In this document: positions 9,528-18,610 of the stretch, piece after piece
Position numbering within the stretch: position 1 is the stretch's first letter
Layout: the number at the start of each line of letters is the position of its first letter
From: Chara braunii
Lineage: Eukaryota; Streptophyta; Charophyceae; Charales; Characeae
Length of the DNA stretch: 29,007 bases
Assembly: GCA_003427395.1 (NCBI GenBank)
Contig: BFEA01000721.1
Location: 317,371-346,377, forward strand
Reading direction: 5' to 3'
Notes under the pieces: model-generated
Databases searched by the model: none
What the model was told of the DNA's origin: nothing
Seen by the model: only the letters and a program-made list of their open reading frames with translations
Translations under genes and position numbers: made by a program

Positions 9528-10721
9528 CTAGGTAGGGACCAAAGCTTCTATCGGAAAATCGATCTCCCTTCCATACCAGAGTTCTACTGGAATACATCTC
9601 GTTGTTCTTTTTGGAGTCATGTTCTCGGTGAAGACTGCCTGCTTGAGAAACCGTGGCCAACTTCCCAAATTATCTGCTGCCAACTTTGCGATTGTATTCT
9701 TCAAAATCCGGTGACCCCTTTCTATTGGTGCATTTGCCTCAGGATGATAGGGCTCGGTGATCTTGATCGGTACACACAGTGTCTTAAGCCTGTTCAACAC
9801 TTCCTGGTTAACGAATTTTGTCTCATTCTCTGCTATAAACCTGCGCACGACGGGGTGTCTTAGGTAGACGTCTTCCACCCAGTCGGCCACCGCTTTCCCC
9901 GTCTTCTTCTTGAGGGCTATGGCTTCCACATAGCCACTGAGATTATCCCTTCCATCCAAGATGTATCTAAACCCATCCGTTGATACGGGCATAACGGCAA
10001 GGTCGAGGTGAACAAGGTGTCCGGGTCCCAATACCCGGGTGGGTCTAAGGGGCTTGTAAACTCGTACGACGTTCCTTTCTTGACATATCAGACACGTTTG
10101 ACAATACGTTGCGACCATGTCTGTCATCCCTGGCCAAAAGTACAGGGGCACGATCTTTGCAAGTGTCCCCTTGGACGACCGGTGACCTCCAGCTAGCCCG
10201 TCATGCATTACCTGGATTACGTCCAGCTGCGTAGACCTCCCACAAACAACACGCCTAGGTGTCATCCCTTCCTCCTTCTTGAACATGTTGACATTTCTTA
10301 GGACATACTTTTCGACTTCCTCCCTTGCCTTGGGACTGACTTCCGTAGGTTGTTTGTTCCCTATAAGTAGCAGACTGATTTCTTTGAAGACGCCTTCGTA
10401 CATCTGTATGAGGAAGAACTCATGTTCCTTTTGATTCGTACCCTGCTCCTCCCGAGTGAGGTTGACTAAATACTGACACTCCTTCTGCCCCCAGGTTTCG
10501 GCCAACGTCATCACGACGTCCCGTCCCCCCTCCACGGTCATTGCCGTCAGTTCCTCTCTGGCCCCTACTTCTGCTCCCCACGAGTCTTTTTCCTCTTTAC
10601 GCCTAGCCGTGGTGACTAGTCTTTCCCTAAGTTCTGCAACTACTGCAGGTGCGCCCTTTTCCAAGGTCTGAATCAGCAACTGTCCTGTTGTAATTATCGG
10701 ATCTGTCATCTCATTATCCAC
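9528..10721 (-). pseudogene. pol, integrase (zinc-binding and catalytic core)
   Basis: 397 codons, in frame with the RNase H segment upstream; 10721 is not a true start. Residues 173-213 form the HHCC zinc-binding region (H173, H180, C210, C213). The catalytic core follows: D240 in HLDLAV, then residue 298, then E334 in the context ANAPIERGH, with 35 residues between 298 and 334 as in the D,D35E family. Residue 298 (codon at 9828-9830, GAG) is Glu where the family has the second catalytic Asp, and nearby conserved positions are also changed. Integrase normally joins the cDNA ends to host DNA; this copy should be inactive. The frame closes with a TAG at 9528-9530, beyond which the same frame continues into the GPY/F module. 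Confidence 0.93.
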
Positions 10722-10862
10722 GACAAGGGTCCCTCCTTCGTACTCCAGGAAGACGTCAATTGGTTCTGCGTCCTCTACTCCTTTTGGCGTGATGCAAACC
10801 CTGCTCAGCCCATCTGCCCTATTTCGAAGCCCTGCAATTCATTCGACCTTATAGTCGAATTG
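10722..10862 (-). pseudogene. pol, RNase H to integrase linker with two stops
   Basis: The translation stays in the same frame as both flanks. It contains RNRADGLSRV, the conserved ADGLSR segment that closes the Ty3/gypsy RNase H domain. It is interrupted by TGA at 10839-10841, with another TGA just before it at 10863-10865. No frameshift is needed here. Confidence 0.8.
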
Positions 10863-11132
10863 TCATATGAAGCCTATCCATCTGCCAACGGTCGGGTCTA
10901 TGGGCTTGTAGTTCTTTAGGGCTCCGGCAACGTTGGTGGGATCGATCGTTAGGATAAATCGCCTCCCGAACAAGTATGCGTGGAAGGTCGGAAGACGATG
11001 CAGGATTGCTAAGACCTCCTTCTTGAACTGCGAATACCGTCGTCCTGCTGAATTCAGGGTCCTACTTTTAAATCTGATTGGTCTTTCTTTGCCCTCCTTG
11101 CTTCTCTGTATCAATACTCCTCCCACTGCCAA
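10863..11132 (-). pseudogene. pol, RNase H domain
   Basis: Typical Ty3/gypsy RNase H segments: VGGVLIQ, then RPIRFKSRTLN, then RYSQFKKEVLAI carrying the catalytic Glu, then FGRRFILTID carrying a catalytic-type Asp. RNase H removes the RNA strand during reverse transcription. The expected start of the domain (ETDGGPLA) is readable in this frame upstream of 11132, up to a frame change near 11208, where the reading passes from the RT frame. It ends with TGA at 10863-10865. Confidence 0.9.
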
Positions 11133-11175
11133 TGGTCCCCCGTCTGTTTCTAGGATGAAGGGTCGTTCTGCCTCG

Positions 11176-11541
11176 TCATTGAAACAGGGTGCTGCTAACG
11201 TGACCTGATTCGGATGACAGGATGTCTTTCAGGGTCTGGGTTGCCTCTTCCTTGTCCTCTGTCCAATCCATACTGCCGCCTTCTCTAATCATCGCGCGAA
11301 TGGGTTCTGCTATCTTTGCGAAACCTTTGATGAAGATCCTCCAGAACCCAACCACCCCTAGGAAGGCTCGTACTTCCATCGTGGTACGCAGGGGTGTCGG
11401 CCACTGAGAGATCTTATCAGTCTTCACTGGGTCGGGTCTCCTCCCATAAGCTCCGCAACGAAATCCCAGTATGGTTACTTCCGGGACGACCAGGATGCTC
11501 TTGGGTCCGCTTGCAGTAATATTGTAAACGAGGAAGCGCTA
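11176..11541 (-). pseudogene. pol, reverse transcriptase thumb/connection
   Basis: Contains KISQWPTPLRTTMEVRAFLG, then VGFWRIFIKGFAKIAEPI, the conserved block after the polymerase active site (FLG, then the YYR.FI.GF.-like stretch), then DWTEDKEEATQTLK. The frame is open from just after the TAG at 11539-11541. The 5' part reads SILVVPEVTILGFRCGAYG. It loses frame near 11208, before the RNase H start. Confidence 0.88.
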
Positions 11542-11814
11542 GAGTAGGTCCTTAATATCCTGCAGGTGGTCCCAGACGAACTTTCACACTCCCGGTTGTA
11601 CTTCTGTCTCATCTTTGTATCTTTCGCCTTTCATGGGATTATCATCTATGTAAGGTTCACACTTTTTCGAAAACATATCCCCTGCAACGGCGAGCATCCT
11701 CCTCTGAGCTTCTGCTACCGCATTTGTGAAGCCCATAGGGGTCACTTGCATCTGCAGCTGTCCTATCGGGGCGTGCATTGCAGTGTATGGTCTATCCCAC
11801 GCGTCGAGCGGCAA
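11542..11814 (-). pseudogene. pol, reverse transcriptase palm with YIDD
   Basis: Contains MGFTNA (RT motif B) and YIDD (catalytic motif C, Asp residues near positions 57-58 of the open segment). The polymerase copies the element RNA into DNA. The upstream neighbour carries motif A, separated only by the TAG at 11815-11817. A TGA at 11584-11586 follows, after which FVWDHLQDIKDLL continues in frame. Catalytic residues are retained despite the stops. Confidence 0.9.
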
Positions 11815-12480
11815 CTAATCATATCCTGAGTACAAGTCTACCAGGGAGTAAATACTCCGCCCCGCATGAGATTCTGCCAACAAGTCGGTTTGCGGAAGCG
11901 AGCCTGTGTCCCTAATTGTTACCGCATTGAGCTTATGCAAGTCCTGAATCCACCTGAGTGTCTTATTGGGCTTCCTGAACACGAACCACTTGTTCGCGTA
12001 GGGGGATGCGGTGGGTTCAGCCACGAAAGAATCTATCTTAGCTCTAAGCAGGTCGGTGACCTCCGCTACTATCCCAAATTCATAGGCGGGCCCTTTATCA
12101 TTCCAACACTCGTGTTGTACGGTGTGGATCCTGACAGGGGGAACTAGCTTTGCGTCCAATCGCCCTTTCTGATGATCATTGAAAGCGAAAGCTAAATGAA
12201 ACTTTTGGCTTGCCTTTCTTATCAATTGAGTTTCTTCTATTGTTAGAAACCCTTCCACTCCTATTTTCATGGTGTCTGTTACCTCATCTGGTATGCGATG
12301 TCCTTCCGTTGCTCGCCTCTCCCTTATTACCCGCAAGATTTCCTCCTCCTTCTCCATGACCTCTTCCTTTGACGTTTCTACTAGGATCGAGACCGGCTTG
12401 GCCTTCTTGCCTACGGGTTTATACTTTCGCACACTACCTTCGGGGATCGTTCTCCTAAACAATGAACGGTCGGGGTTGGC
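11815..12480 (-). pseudogene. pol, reverse transcriptase fingers and motif A
   Basis: The segment AEPTASPYANKWFVFRKPNK, then LRWIQDLHKLNAVT, is the standard RT fingers block, and YSLVDLYSGYD carries motif A with its catalytic Asp. The N-terminal 100 residues are a charged linker from the protease region. The frame begins by frameshift near 12490. It ends with TAG at 11815-11817, directly before the palm segment in the same frame. Confidence 0.92.
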
Positions 12481-12484
12481 CTTG

Positions 12485-12848
12485 CTACCTCCAAGACGCG
12501 GGGCTGGATGCTGACTAGCTTCCCATTCAGACAGTAGCCCTTTCGAACCCCATCCTCAAATCTGGCAAGCGCTGCGAGGTCCACCCCCACTTTGTGGTAC
12601 CTGATGACCTTAACGAGTTGTAATAAATATGGGATTTCAAGCACTACCTCCGACGTTTCGTTCCGGGCTTCCTTTGGTTTGGGCAGGCTGGCCCCAAGTT
12701 CGACTTCCGACTCTTTTTCTGCCACCATAACTTCTAGGGACTCGTCCTCTGGCCTCCTCTTCTTTACGGGCAAGCCCATCTTGATCCACTCCTTTTTACT
12801 AAAAGCCTCCTCAATCATAATTTCTACCCTTTCCCTCATGCCTTCCAT
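12485..12848 (-). pseudogene. pol, protease-RT linker region
   Basis: A charged, domain-free segment (starting MEGMRERVEIMIEEAF) in a different frame from both neighbours. It overlaps the protease frame by 13 bp at 12836-12848. It most likely links protease and RT in the ancestral polyprotein. The frame changes at both ends are most simply indels, though the short overlap at 12836-12848 resembles a recoding or restart arrangement. Confidence 0.7.
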
Positions 12849-13804
12849 TCATGCGAATGTCCCATTTTGCGCACTTTCTTCGAATGTTGGCGCCAAATTG
12901 CCAATTTGCCGTTCGGAAGGTCCCCTCCGGTTCCGAGGAGTCGGAGAAGTTCTCCGCGACCAGTCACCGGGTCCTCTATGTCTACCATGTATGTGTCGTC
13001 GTGCAGATGCATTCCTATCATTTCCACATTGGCGCACCATGGTCTCCCGAGGATTACGTCGTGATCCATTTCTTCCATCACGGTCATCCACTGAAAGCAC
13101 CAGATGGATTCCCGGATTCCCGCCCTGACTGCACATTTGGTGACATACCCTGTGAAAGGGATTTCGCCACCTGCTCCCCAGATACTCCCCGCTACTTCCT
13201 TGTTTACCGTGCATTCCGTGACCGTTGCGAAATTCCATCGTATAAGGATGATTTCTGCTCTGCCGTCCACTAACGCGTCAGTGTGGTAGGTTCCAATTTG
13301 AACTTTAAGTTTCCCAACTGGTAGTGCATGAAAGCTAAGCTTTGTCCCCGGTGGCGCCCTCATGACTTCGCCACCTTCACGATCCGATAGGCTTAGGCGG
13401 ATGTCCGCAAAGGCTTTCTCCAACACTCCCAGGCCCCCTGGAATGCTTTGGAGGTTGGAGACTCCTTGCGGCGCCTCGGCCTCCTCCGTGTCCTGCTCTT
13501 GCAGTTCCGGGGCCTCCTCTACCTTTACGCGCTTACGCGTTAGCAACTGCCTGAGTCCTTTAAGCAGCCTTGGGCTGGCTTGCAGCATGGTCTGAAAAGA
13601 CACCGATACCATGGTACCCAGTAGCTTACTCAAGGTGCCATCGATTTGTGGCGAAGTCAAGATCGGAATTTGATACCTAAACTTCTTTTTTGCGGGCGTA
13701 GCCTTGTCTACCGGTTCGTCCTCCCTTGGCTTCCCATAGACCTTCTCTTGATCCCCGACTTCAGTCTCTTGCTGGCCCGTGCTAGTCCCTGCGAGTTCTT
13801 CCAT
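12836..13804 (-). pseudogene. gag-pol junction and aspartic protease
   Basis: 322 codons in frame with gag after the TAA at 13814-13816. Residues 1-165 are charged linker. The retropepsin-like domain spans about 165-262: YHTDALVDGRAEI has the active-site Asp at about residue 180, but Arg at 182 where the family has Gly (the D-x-G active-site turn). VILGRPW at about 250-256 is the conserved ILG..W segment. Retropepsins cleave the polyprotein; the Gly-to-Arg change suggests this copy is inactive. Confidence 0.85.
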
Positions 13805-13813
13805 TACTGTGTC

Positions 13814-14449
13814 TTAGATGAACTTCTTTTCTGCCACGGCCCGGCGAGTGGTAATATTTACCCTATCGTGGTCATTGCCTTCTACGATAAAATTGGTCTG
13901 TGGTCCCCATCCCCTTGGCTGGTCCCAGGCAATCTCGGCTATCGCCTCTGCTTCTACGGCAGCTATCTCTAAGTTATTCAGGAGGATGACGACTCGCCTC
14001 ATCCCTCCTAGCGAGTTCCAATTAACACGCTTCCCCCTAGGTCCGAGGATCTCGCCTTTGAGGGATCTACTGCACCTCTGCCGCTCGATATCGAGATTGA
14101 GTCTCGGACAGGCCCGTACGAAATGCCCGATCATGGTGCAATACTTGCATTGTTCGTTGGCCGGGTCCCTTCTGCCAAACCCCCGGTTTGCTACAGCCGC
14201 CGGAACCACGGCCTCTTGGGGCGGGAGGGTGGGTCTGGACACTTGCGCCTGCATTACTAACAACGCATTTTCCATTCTGTCCATCTTGCTATCAACCCTG
14301 TGCACTCGTTCGTGCAGACTCTCTATCCCCTTCTTGACCTTATCCCCTGTCTTCCCGGTCAGATCTATGACCTCCCCCTCCTTAAGTAGGGCTAGCGTCT
14401 CGGTAACCACTGTCTTTTCCGCAAGGTCTGTTACGGTACTCAAATCCAC
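13814..14449 (-). pseudogene. gag, nucleocapsid part with CCHC zinc knuckle
   Basis: In frame with the gag N-terminal part (TAA at 14459-14461 between them). A coiled-coil-like segment (VKKGIESLHERVHRVDSKMD) precedes the zinc knuckle CKYCTMIGHFVRAC, a C-x2-C-x4-H-x4-C motif that binds RNA in nucleocapsid proteins. The frame ends with TAA at 13814-13816, 10 bp before the protease open frame. Confidence 0.9.
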
Positions 14450-14458
14450 ATCTCTCGT

Positions 14459-15670
14459 TTATTCGAACTTACTGGTCTGGTGGTATGCTGACAAAATTTT
14501 ATCCTTATCAAACTCGGAGAACTGCCTGAGGAAGTATTTACTCATTATACGGTCCGTTCCCCTGGGAATTCGCAGAGCCACGAACGTGAACGCCCTCAGG
14601 AAATCGTTGTAGGTCGCATAGTTCTTCCTCTGGACTGCGGCTAATTCTGCCTCTGTTGCCATTTTTTCTGCCTTCAGGTATTTCCTTATCATCTCATTCC
14701 TGGTCTCTTTCCAGGATCCACTGGAGGCGATGATGGCCATAATGTCCCTTCCCAAACTTAGCGATACGTGCTGTCCTAGGTGCTCCATCTTTTCCTCTTC
14801 CGTCCATTTCAGTAAGGCTGCTAGGTTCTCATAGTCTATTAGAAACTCCGTAATGTTGGCCCCATCGAACGTGAGCTTCTTTTTTGCATCTGCGAGATAC
14901 CCCTGGTTCTTGTTCAGTGTCCTGTTGAGGGTGGCGACTACTTTCTTGAGACCGTCTTCGGAGCCACCCGCTTCCCCGGCTGCACTGGCTCCTTCCCCTT
15001 CCTTGCTTTCCCTCTGCTTCTCCCTGGTTTTTTGTGTTCCTTCTGGGTCGAACCATCCTAGCACTCTCTCCCTAAGGCTCCAGAGTCCGTCACATGCCCC
15101 TGTTACTTTCGGTGTGGCGGGTAGTCTGCCAGTGCCGTTGTCAATGGCGGGTGGGGTCATAGCGTTTTCCGTTCCTTCCGCCGGGGGGTCGCTCTTGTCC
15201 TTCCCCTTCTTGCTAGGCGTCCCTTTGTGACTATCATCCTTCCCCACATACCTAGCCTCGTCCTGACCGGCCCTGCGTCCCTCACGTGACCCTGCGTCTT
15301 GGAAGTCCTCCTCATCCCCGGCCATCATCTGCTCAATAAGTCTTGCCTTAAATTCCGCGGTCCACGTTTCTATCTCTGCCAGTTTATGACTAGTATCCAA
15401 GACTTTCGTCTTTTTCGGGGTGGCTCCTGCTGAGTTCCGAGGACTCGTTCTCATCTCGTTTCCCCCTTCCTTGTTTTCCTGAGGTCTTTTTTTGCTACCC
15501 CCAACTTTCCCCGAGCTTTCCCCAATTGATGCGTCCTTTCCGTCTTCTCGGGTCCCCTCCAGTTTGGCCGACTCTCGATCCCTGGTAGATCCCTCGTTTC
15601 GTTCCCCTTTCCCATTCGTGCCCTCATTCCCTCCGCTCTGCTGGTCATCGATCCCTTCCTCCGTCGCCAT
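14459..15670 (-). pseudogene. gag, N-terminal and capsid part
   Basis: Start chosen at the ATG at 15668-15670 (MATEEGIDDQQ), although the frame is open further to 15730. Residues 1-220 are highly charged, Glu/Lys/Gly/Ser-rich and probably disordered. From about 230 a helical capsid-like (retrotransposon gag) region follows: KKLTFDGANITEFLIDYENL, then the W-containing LLKWTEEEKM, then YNDFLRAFTFVALRIP. Gag packages the element RNA. The stop at 14459-14461 falls before the zinc knuckle, so it is damage rather than the natural end. Confidence 0.88.
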
Positions 15671-15837
15671 TTCTTTACCTAGCCTGCACATGGAAAAACA
15701 AAATTTGCGAAACAGCGGCCGACTATTCATAACTGCCCTAGTCCCCTCCCTAAAACCCGCCTATTCCCATATATTTTTTTGCGTCTTATATTAATTGGTC
15801 CGCCTCTCCTGACTTTTCCTTTCCCAGGGCGTTGTCG
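15671..15837 (-). other. Leader between 315-bp repeat and gag
   Basis: 167 bp between the gag start and the repeat. In minus orientation, the sequence just after the repeat (ACGCCCTGGGAAAGG) does not match a primer-binding site I know, so the assignment of the repeat as the 5' LTR of this element is not supported by a clear PBS. Confidence 0.4.
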
Positions 15838-16152
15838 ACCAAATTCCCTTACAAAGGTATTTGGCCATGCTTTTGCATTTGACGCGGTGACGGCTTCGGC
15901 TACCATGATGGAGCCGATCTGAGATGAAATAGGTGTGCACGCTTTGGCGTGACACTTGAAACGATTTCCTCGGCCATTGAGGCCGAGGCGAATCGGTGAT
16001 AAAGTTTCGAAAATATGCGCGCGCATTGTTATGACGCGCGTTGTGATGGTTAGGATTAGTAGTGATACCCTCCGACCGAGAAGGTCGAAGGGTTGATTGG
16101 GTAAGTGACGTGTCGGATAGATCTACGACACACTGGGATTTGGCCTGGTATC
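15838..16152. repeat. 315-bp dispersed repeat, copy A
   Basis: Matches 28693-29007 with six substitutions and no indels over 315 bp (about 98%). It contains internal hairpins: accaaat.cc/ggtatttgg at its left end, cctcggcc-attga-ggccgagg, cgacc-gagaa-ggtcg, and tgtcg-gatagatcta-cgaca. The left boundary follows TGTCG in both copies, compatible with an LTR beginning with TG on the plus strand, or one ending in ...CGACA on the minus strand. It runs into the assembly gap, so its right end is unknown. Confidence 0.95.
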
Positions 16153-16517
16153 NNNNNNNNNNNNNNNNNNNNNNNNNNNNNNNNNNNNNNNNNNNNNNNN
16201 NNNNNNNNNNNNNNNNNNNNNNNNNNNNNNNNNNNNNNNNNNNNNNNNNNNNNNNNNNNNNNNNNNNNNNNNNNNNNNNNNNNNNNNNNNNNNNNNNNNN
16301 NNNNNNNNNNNNNNNNNNNNNNNNNNNNNNNNNNNNNNNNNNNNNNNNNNNNNNNNNNNNNNNNNNNNNNNNNNNNNNNNNNNNNNNNNNNNNNNNNNNN
16401 NNNNNNNNNNNNNNNNNNNNNNNNNNNNNNNNNNNNNNNNNNNNNNNNNNNNNNNNNNNNNNNNNNNNNNNNNNNNNNNNNNNNNNNNNNNNNNNNNNNN
16501 NNNNNNNNNNNNNNNNN
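16153..16517. other. Assembly gap, 365 N
   Basis: A run of unknown bases. The gap starts at the same repeat position (after cctggtatc) at which the window itself ends at 29007. Protein frames drawn across it are meaningless. Confidence 0.99.
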
Positions 16518-16647
16518 ACCATGTACCCTGACGGGTCGCACACACACTCAAGCCAACAAGCACTCGGGCGGGCATGCCGGCCGGCAAGCATGTTCGCACG
16601 CTGACTTAGAAATGGGCTCTGGCCACTAGGCAGGCTGAGCCTCACTC

Positions 16648-16774
16648 CTATATATATACAAGAGCAGCTCCTCTTTTATTCGAAGTAGGAGCTAGCTCAG
16701 TAGGTTTTGGGGCAGACCATCAAGCTGGAAACGCAGGGATCGAATCTGCCCCGACCCTGAGTGAGTTTTTTTTT
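16648..16774 (+). ncRNA. Pol III-like, tRNA-derived unit (candidate)
   Basis: The elements stand in the right order. A TATA-like tatatatata lies near 16649. An A-box-like tagctcagtagg is at 16693-16704. A D-stem gctc/gggc is possible at 16695-16698 and 16710-16713. A T-arm gcagg-gatcgaa-tctgc with B box follows at 16733-16749, then a run of nine T at 16766-16774. The anticodon stem is only about three pairs and the acceptor does not close, so this is not a functional tRNA. It is more likely the head of a tRNA-derived SINE or a pseudogene. An 11-bp arm pair with one bulge (16662-16672 with 16687-16698) could compete with the tRNA-like fold. Confidence 0.4.
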
Positions 16775-17326
16775 ACGAGGAGCTTTACTTTTGTTTTCAC
16801 CTGTGGATGAACGGTCGGGGTTTGAACCCTCGACCTTGGTGATAGAACTAGTTAGAGTTAGCTGGTTAGACACTTGGCACGGTAGGGTAGTTAGTCGTTA
16901 GTTTTCTTTTATTTATTTTATTTATCTTTTTGCGATTAGATCCCCTTTTTTATTTGTATTTATTATTATTTCCTTTTGATCCGTATTTTTGTTAGTTTGT
17001 TTTTGGTGAATCTATCGTGGGATCCGCGACGGATTCATCCGAAAGTACCAGTGGCATTATACGGATCTCAACTCCGAAAAGTAGCTCGGTGGAAGTCACG
17101 GGCTTCGTGGGGGAGTAACGACGGGGGCGAGCGATGAGAGGAGGTTGATGCGCGATGCAACCAAGGAGATCGCGCGGTTGGAAGGAAAGGGATGGCGGCC
17201 AAAAAGAGAACGAGAGCGCTACGAGAGGGAAAGCTGAGAGCGCAGGAAGAAGAGGTGCGCAGAAGACAGAAGGTGATCGAGTAGAAAAAGAAGAAGGAGA
17301 AGAAGAAGAAGAGGGAGAAAAGATGG
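16775..17326. other. Non-coding; T-arm-like hairpin then purine-rich DNA
   Basis: 16813-16835 forms an 8-bp hairpin with loop tttgaac, resembling a tRNA T-arm (reverse complement reads GGTTCAAACC, B-box-like). The following 200 bp are T-rich. From 17050 the sequence becomes purine-rich and ends in a gaa-rich run before the first 18S fragment. No supported coding sequence. Confidence 0.4.
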
Positions 17327-17510
17327 GGTTTCATCGCGACGAAGGGGGGTAGATTGTAGTAATTATCGATCTTGAACGAGGAAACGCCTAGTAGGCGCGA
17401 GTTATCAACTCGCGCTGATTACGTCCCTGCCCTTCGCACGCACCTCCGTCGCTCCTACCGATTGAATGGACCAGTGAAGTGTCTGGAACGTGGTGATCTC
17501 GGCGGTTTGG
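17327..17510 (+). pseudogene. 18S rRNA 3'-domain fragment, copy 1
   Basis: Aligns by eye to the region of plant-like 18S rRNA running up to the 5' strand of helix 44: gatcttgaacgagg, the stem gcgcgag-ttatcaa-ctcgcgc, tacgtccctgccctt, then cgtcgctcctaccgattga. The normally near-invariant decoding-site segment (gtacacaccgcccgtc) is mutated to cgcacgcacctccgtc, so it cannot be functional rRNA. It starts after a gaa-rich tract and stops near ggtgatctcggcgg. Confidence 0.88.
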
Positions 17511-17576
17511 CGCTGGGGAATGCGACGCATCCACGACTAATGACGACGACGACAGCGGGGGAGCGGGAGAATGAGA

Positions 17577-17605
17577 AGGTAAGTCCGCGATCACACGGTT
17601 TACCT
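17577..17605. repeat. Splice-donor-like hairpin, copy 1
   Basis: aggtaagtc (17577-17585) and ggtttacct (17597-17605) pair over 9 bp with two wobbles around an 11-nt loop. The same structure with the same loop length is at 19050-19078. The left arm equals the 5' splice-site consensus AG|GTAAGT. Confidence 0.7.
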
Positions 17606-17623
17606 CCCTGTACTTTCAATCAG

Positions 17624-17658
<35 letters not shown>

Positions 17659-17692
17659 TATACGTATGTAAATAAATAAATAAATAAATAAA
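17624..17692. repeat. (TA)n and (AAAT)n simple repeats
   Basis: Alternating ta from about 17624 to 17662, then gtaaataaataaat to 17692. Confidence 0.95.
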
Positions 17693-17697
17693 TGGAA

Positions 17698-17728
17698 TGA
17701 ATCTACCACTAAAATATGGAAAGATTCA
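17698..17728. repeat. TGAATC hairpin, copy 1
   Basis: tgaatct and agattca close a 31-nt element with an inner cca/tgg stem. The 31-nt counterpart at 19144-19174 keeps both stems with changed bases. Confidence 0.75.
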
Positions 17729-17740
17729 CTACTGCTCATG

Positions 17741-18088
17741 TATGTGTGTGTGTGTGTGTGTATGTGTGACACGTTCNTGATTCGACCGAGAAGCGAGACA
17801 GAGAAAGAGGGAGAGAGAGAAAAAGAGAGAGGGAGAGAAAAAGAGAGAGAGTTTTTCTGCTTCCTCTCGTAAGTNCACCATCTCCTCCTCACCCTCTCGC
17901 TACCTAACTACTCAGTATCTGCGGACTACGAGGGAGAGAGTGGGAGATCGAAGGGAGAGAGAGAGAGGGGGAAGTCGAAGGGAGAAAGAGAGATCAAGGA
18001 GAGAGAGAGAGGGGGAAGTCGAAGGGAGAGAGAGAGAGGGGGAAGTCGAAGGGAGAAAGAGAGATCAAGGAGAGAGAGAGAGGGAGAA
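17741..18088. repeat. (GT)n then (GA)-rich microsatellite block
   Basis: A gt run at about 17742-17766 is followed by gagaga-rich sequence to about 18088, including tandem copies of a unit like ggggaagtcgaagggagagaga (about 30 bp). Ambiguous bases at 17777 and 17875. Confidence 0.9.
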
Positions 18089-18094
18089 GGGGGG

Positions 18095-18272
18095 GAATGT
18101 TCAATGCAATGGGATAGATTGTTGTAATTACTGATCTTGAACGAGGAATGCTTAGTAAGCGCGAGGCATCAGCTCGCGCTGGATACGTCCCTGCCCTTTG
18201 CGCACACTCCGTCGCTCCTACCAATTGAAAGGTCCGGTGAAGTGTCTGGATCGNGGTGATCTCAGCGTTGCT
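18095..18272 (+). pseudogene. 18S rRNA 3'-domain fragment, copy 2
   Basis: The same 18S region and nearly the same end points as copy 1: gggatagattgttgtaatta, gatcttgaacgaggaatgc, the stem gcgcgag-gcatcag-ctcgcgc (still perfect), tacgtccctgccctttg, and ggtccggtgaagtgtctgga. The decoding-site stretch reads cgcacactccgtcgc, again altered. It follows a purine tract and ends at ggtgatctcagcg, as copy 1 does. Confidence 0.9.
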
Positions 18273-18537
18273 GCTGGAAGGGGGGATGGAGGGAATCGCA
18301 CAGGGAAAAAGAATAGCGCGTGTGGGAGTGCNTGCTCAGGGAATCGCAGAAAACGAGGGCTGCGCAAGCAAACAGAGGAGAGAAGCGAGTGCGCACGGGG
18401 AGATAGTGCAAGCTGGCAAGTAGGAGAGAGGACCACGCAGGGGGAGAAATCGCGCAGGAGGGAGGATGGGGAACGAGAGTAGGAAGGCAGCGAGGAGGAG
18501 ACGGCTGTGCAGTACAAAACGTCGCACGAAAAGGAGA
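18273..18537. other. Purine-rich non-coding stretch
   Basis: Rich in gga/gcg-aga. Open frames on both strands have no recognisable domain. Confidence 0.4.
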
Positions 18538-18610
18538 AGAAAGGAGGAGGAGGAGGAAGAAGAAGAAGAAGAAGAAGAAGAAGAAGAAGAAGAAGAAGAA
18601 GAAGGGGGGG
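18538..18610. repeat. (GAA)n microsatellite
   Basis: gag/gaa triplets from about 18538, then a pure gaa run of about 50 bp ending in a G run. Confidence 0.95.

Larger units (their letters stand above)
9096..15670 (-). mobile_element. Decayed Ty3/gypsy LTR retrotransposon, gag-pol body
   Basis: Read on the minus strand, domains follow Ty3/gypsy order: gag, CCHC zinc knuckle, aspartic protease, reverse transcriptase, RNase H, integrase and GPY/F module. RNase H before integrase is the Metaviridae order and excludes Copia. Breaks seen: stop codons at 14459-14461 (TAA), 13814-13816 (TAA), 11815-11817 (TAG), 11584-11586 (TGA), 11539-11541 (TAG), 10863-10865 (TGA), 10839-10841 (TGA) and 9528-9530 (TAG). 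Frame changes occur near 12840, 12490 and 11208. No matching LTR pair is visible. The 315-bp repeat at 15838-16152 sits where a 5' LTR would be, but no similar sequence is found beyond the 3' end. Confidence 0.93.

Noticed and set aside
15838-16152. Firm assignment of the 315-bp repeat as the 5' LTR of the minus-strand gag-pol element
   Set aside because: The position suits, but no primer-binding site follows it and no matching 3' copy lies beyond pol. The second copy at 28693 is in an unrelated context.
16062-16645. Open frames crossing the N run
   Set aside because: Most of their length is unknown sequence.
16687-16835. Circularly permuted tRNA gene (acceptor-like ccccgacc upstream of ggtcgggg)
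   Set aside because: The 8-bp complement between 16749-16756 and 16813-16820 is real, but what follows the second part does not form a D-arm. It is explained by two T-arm-like fragments.
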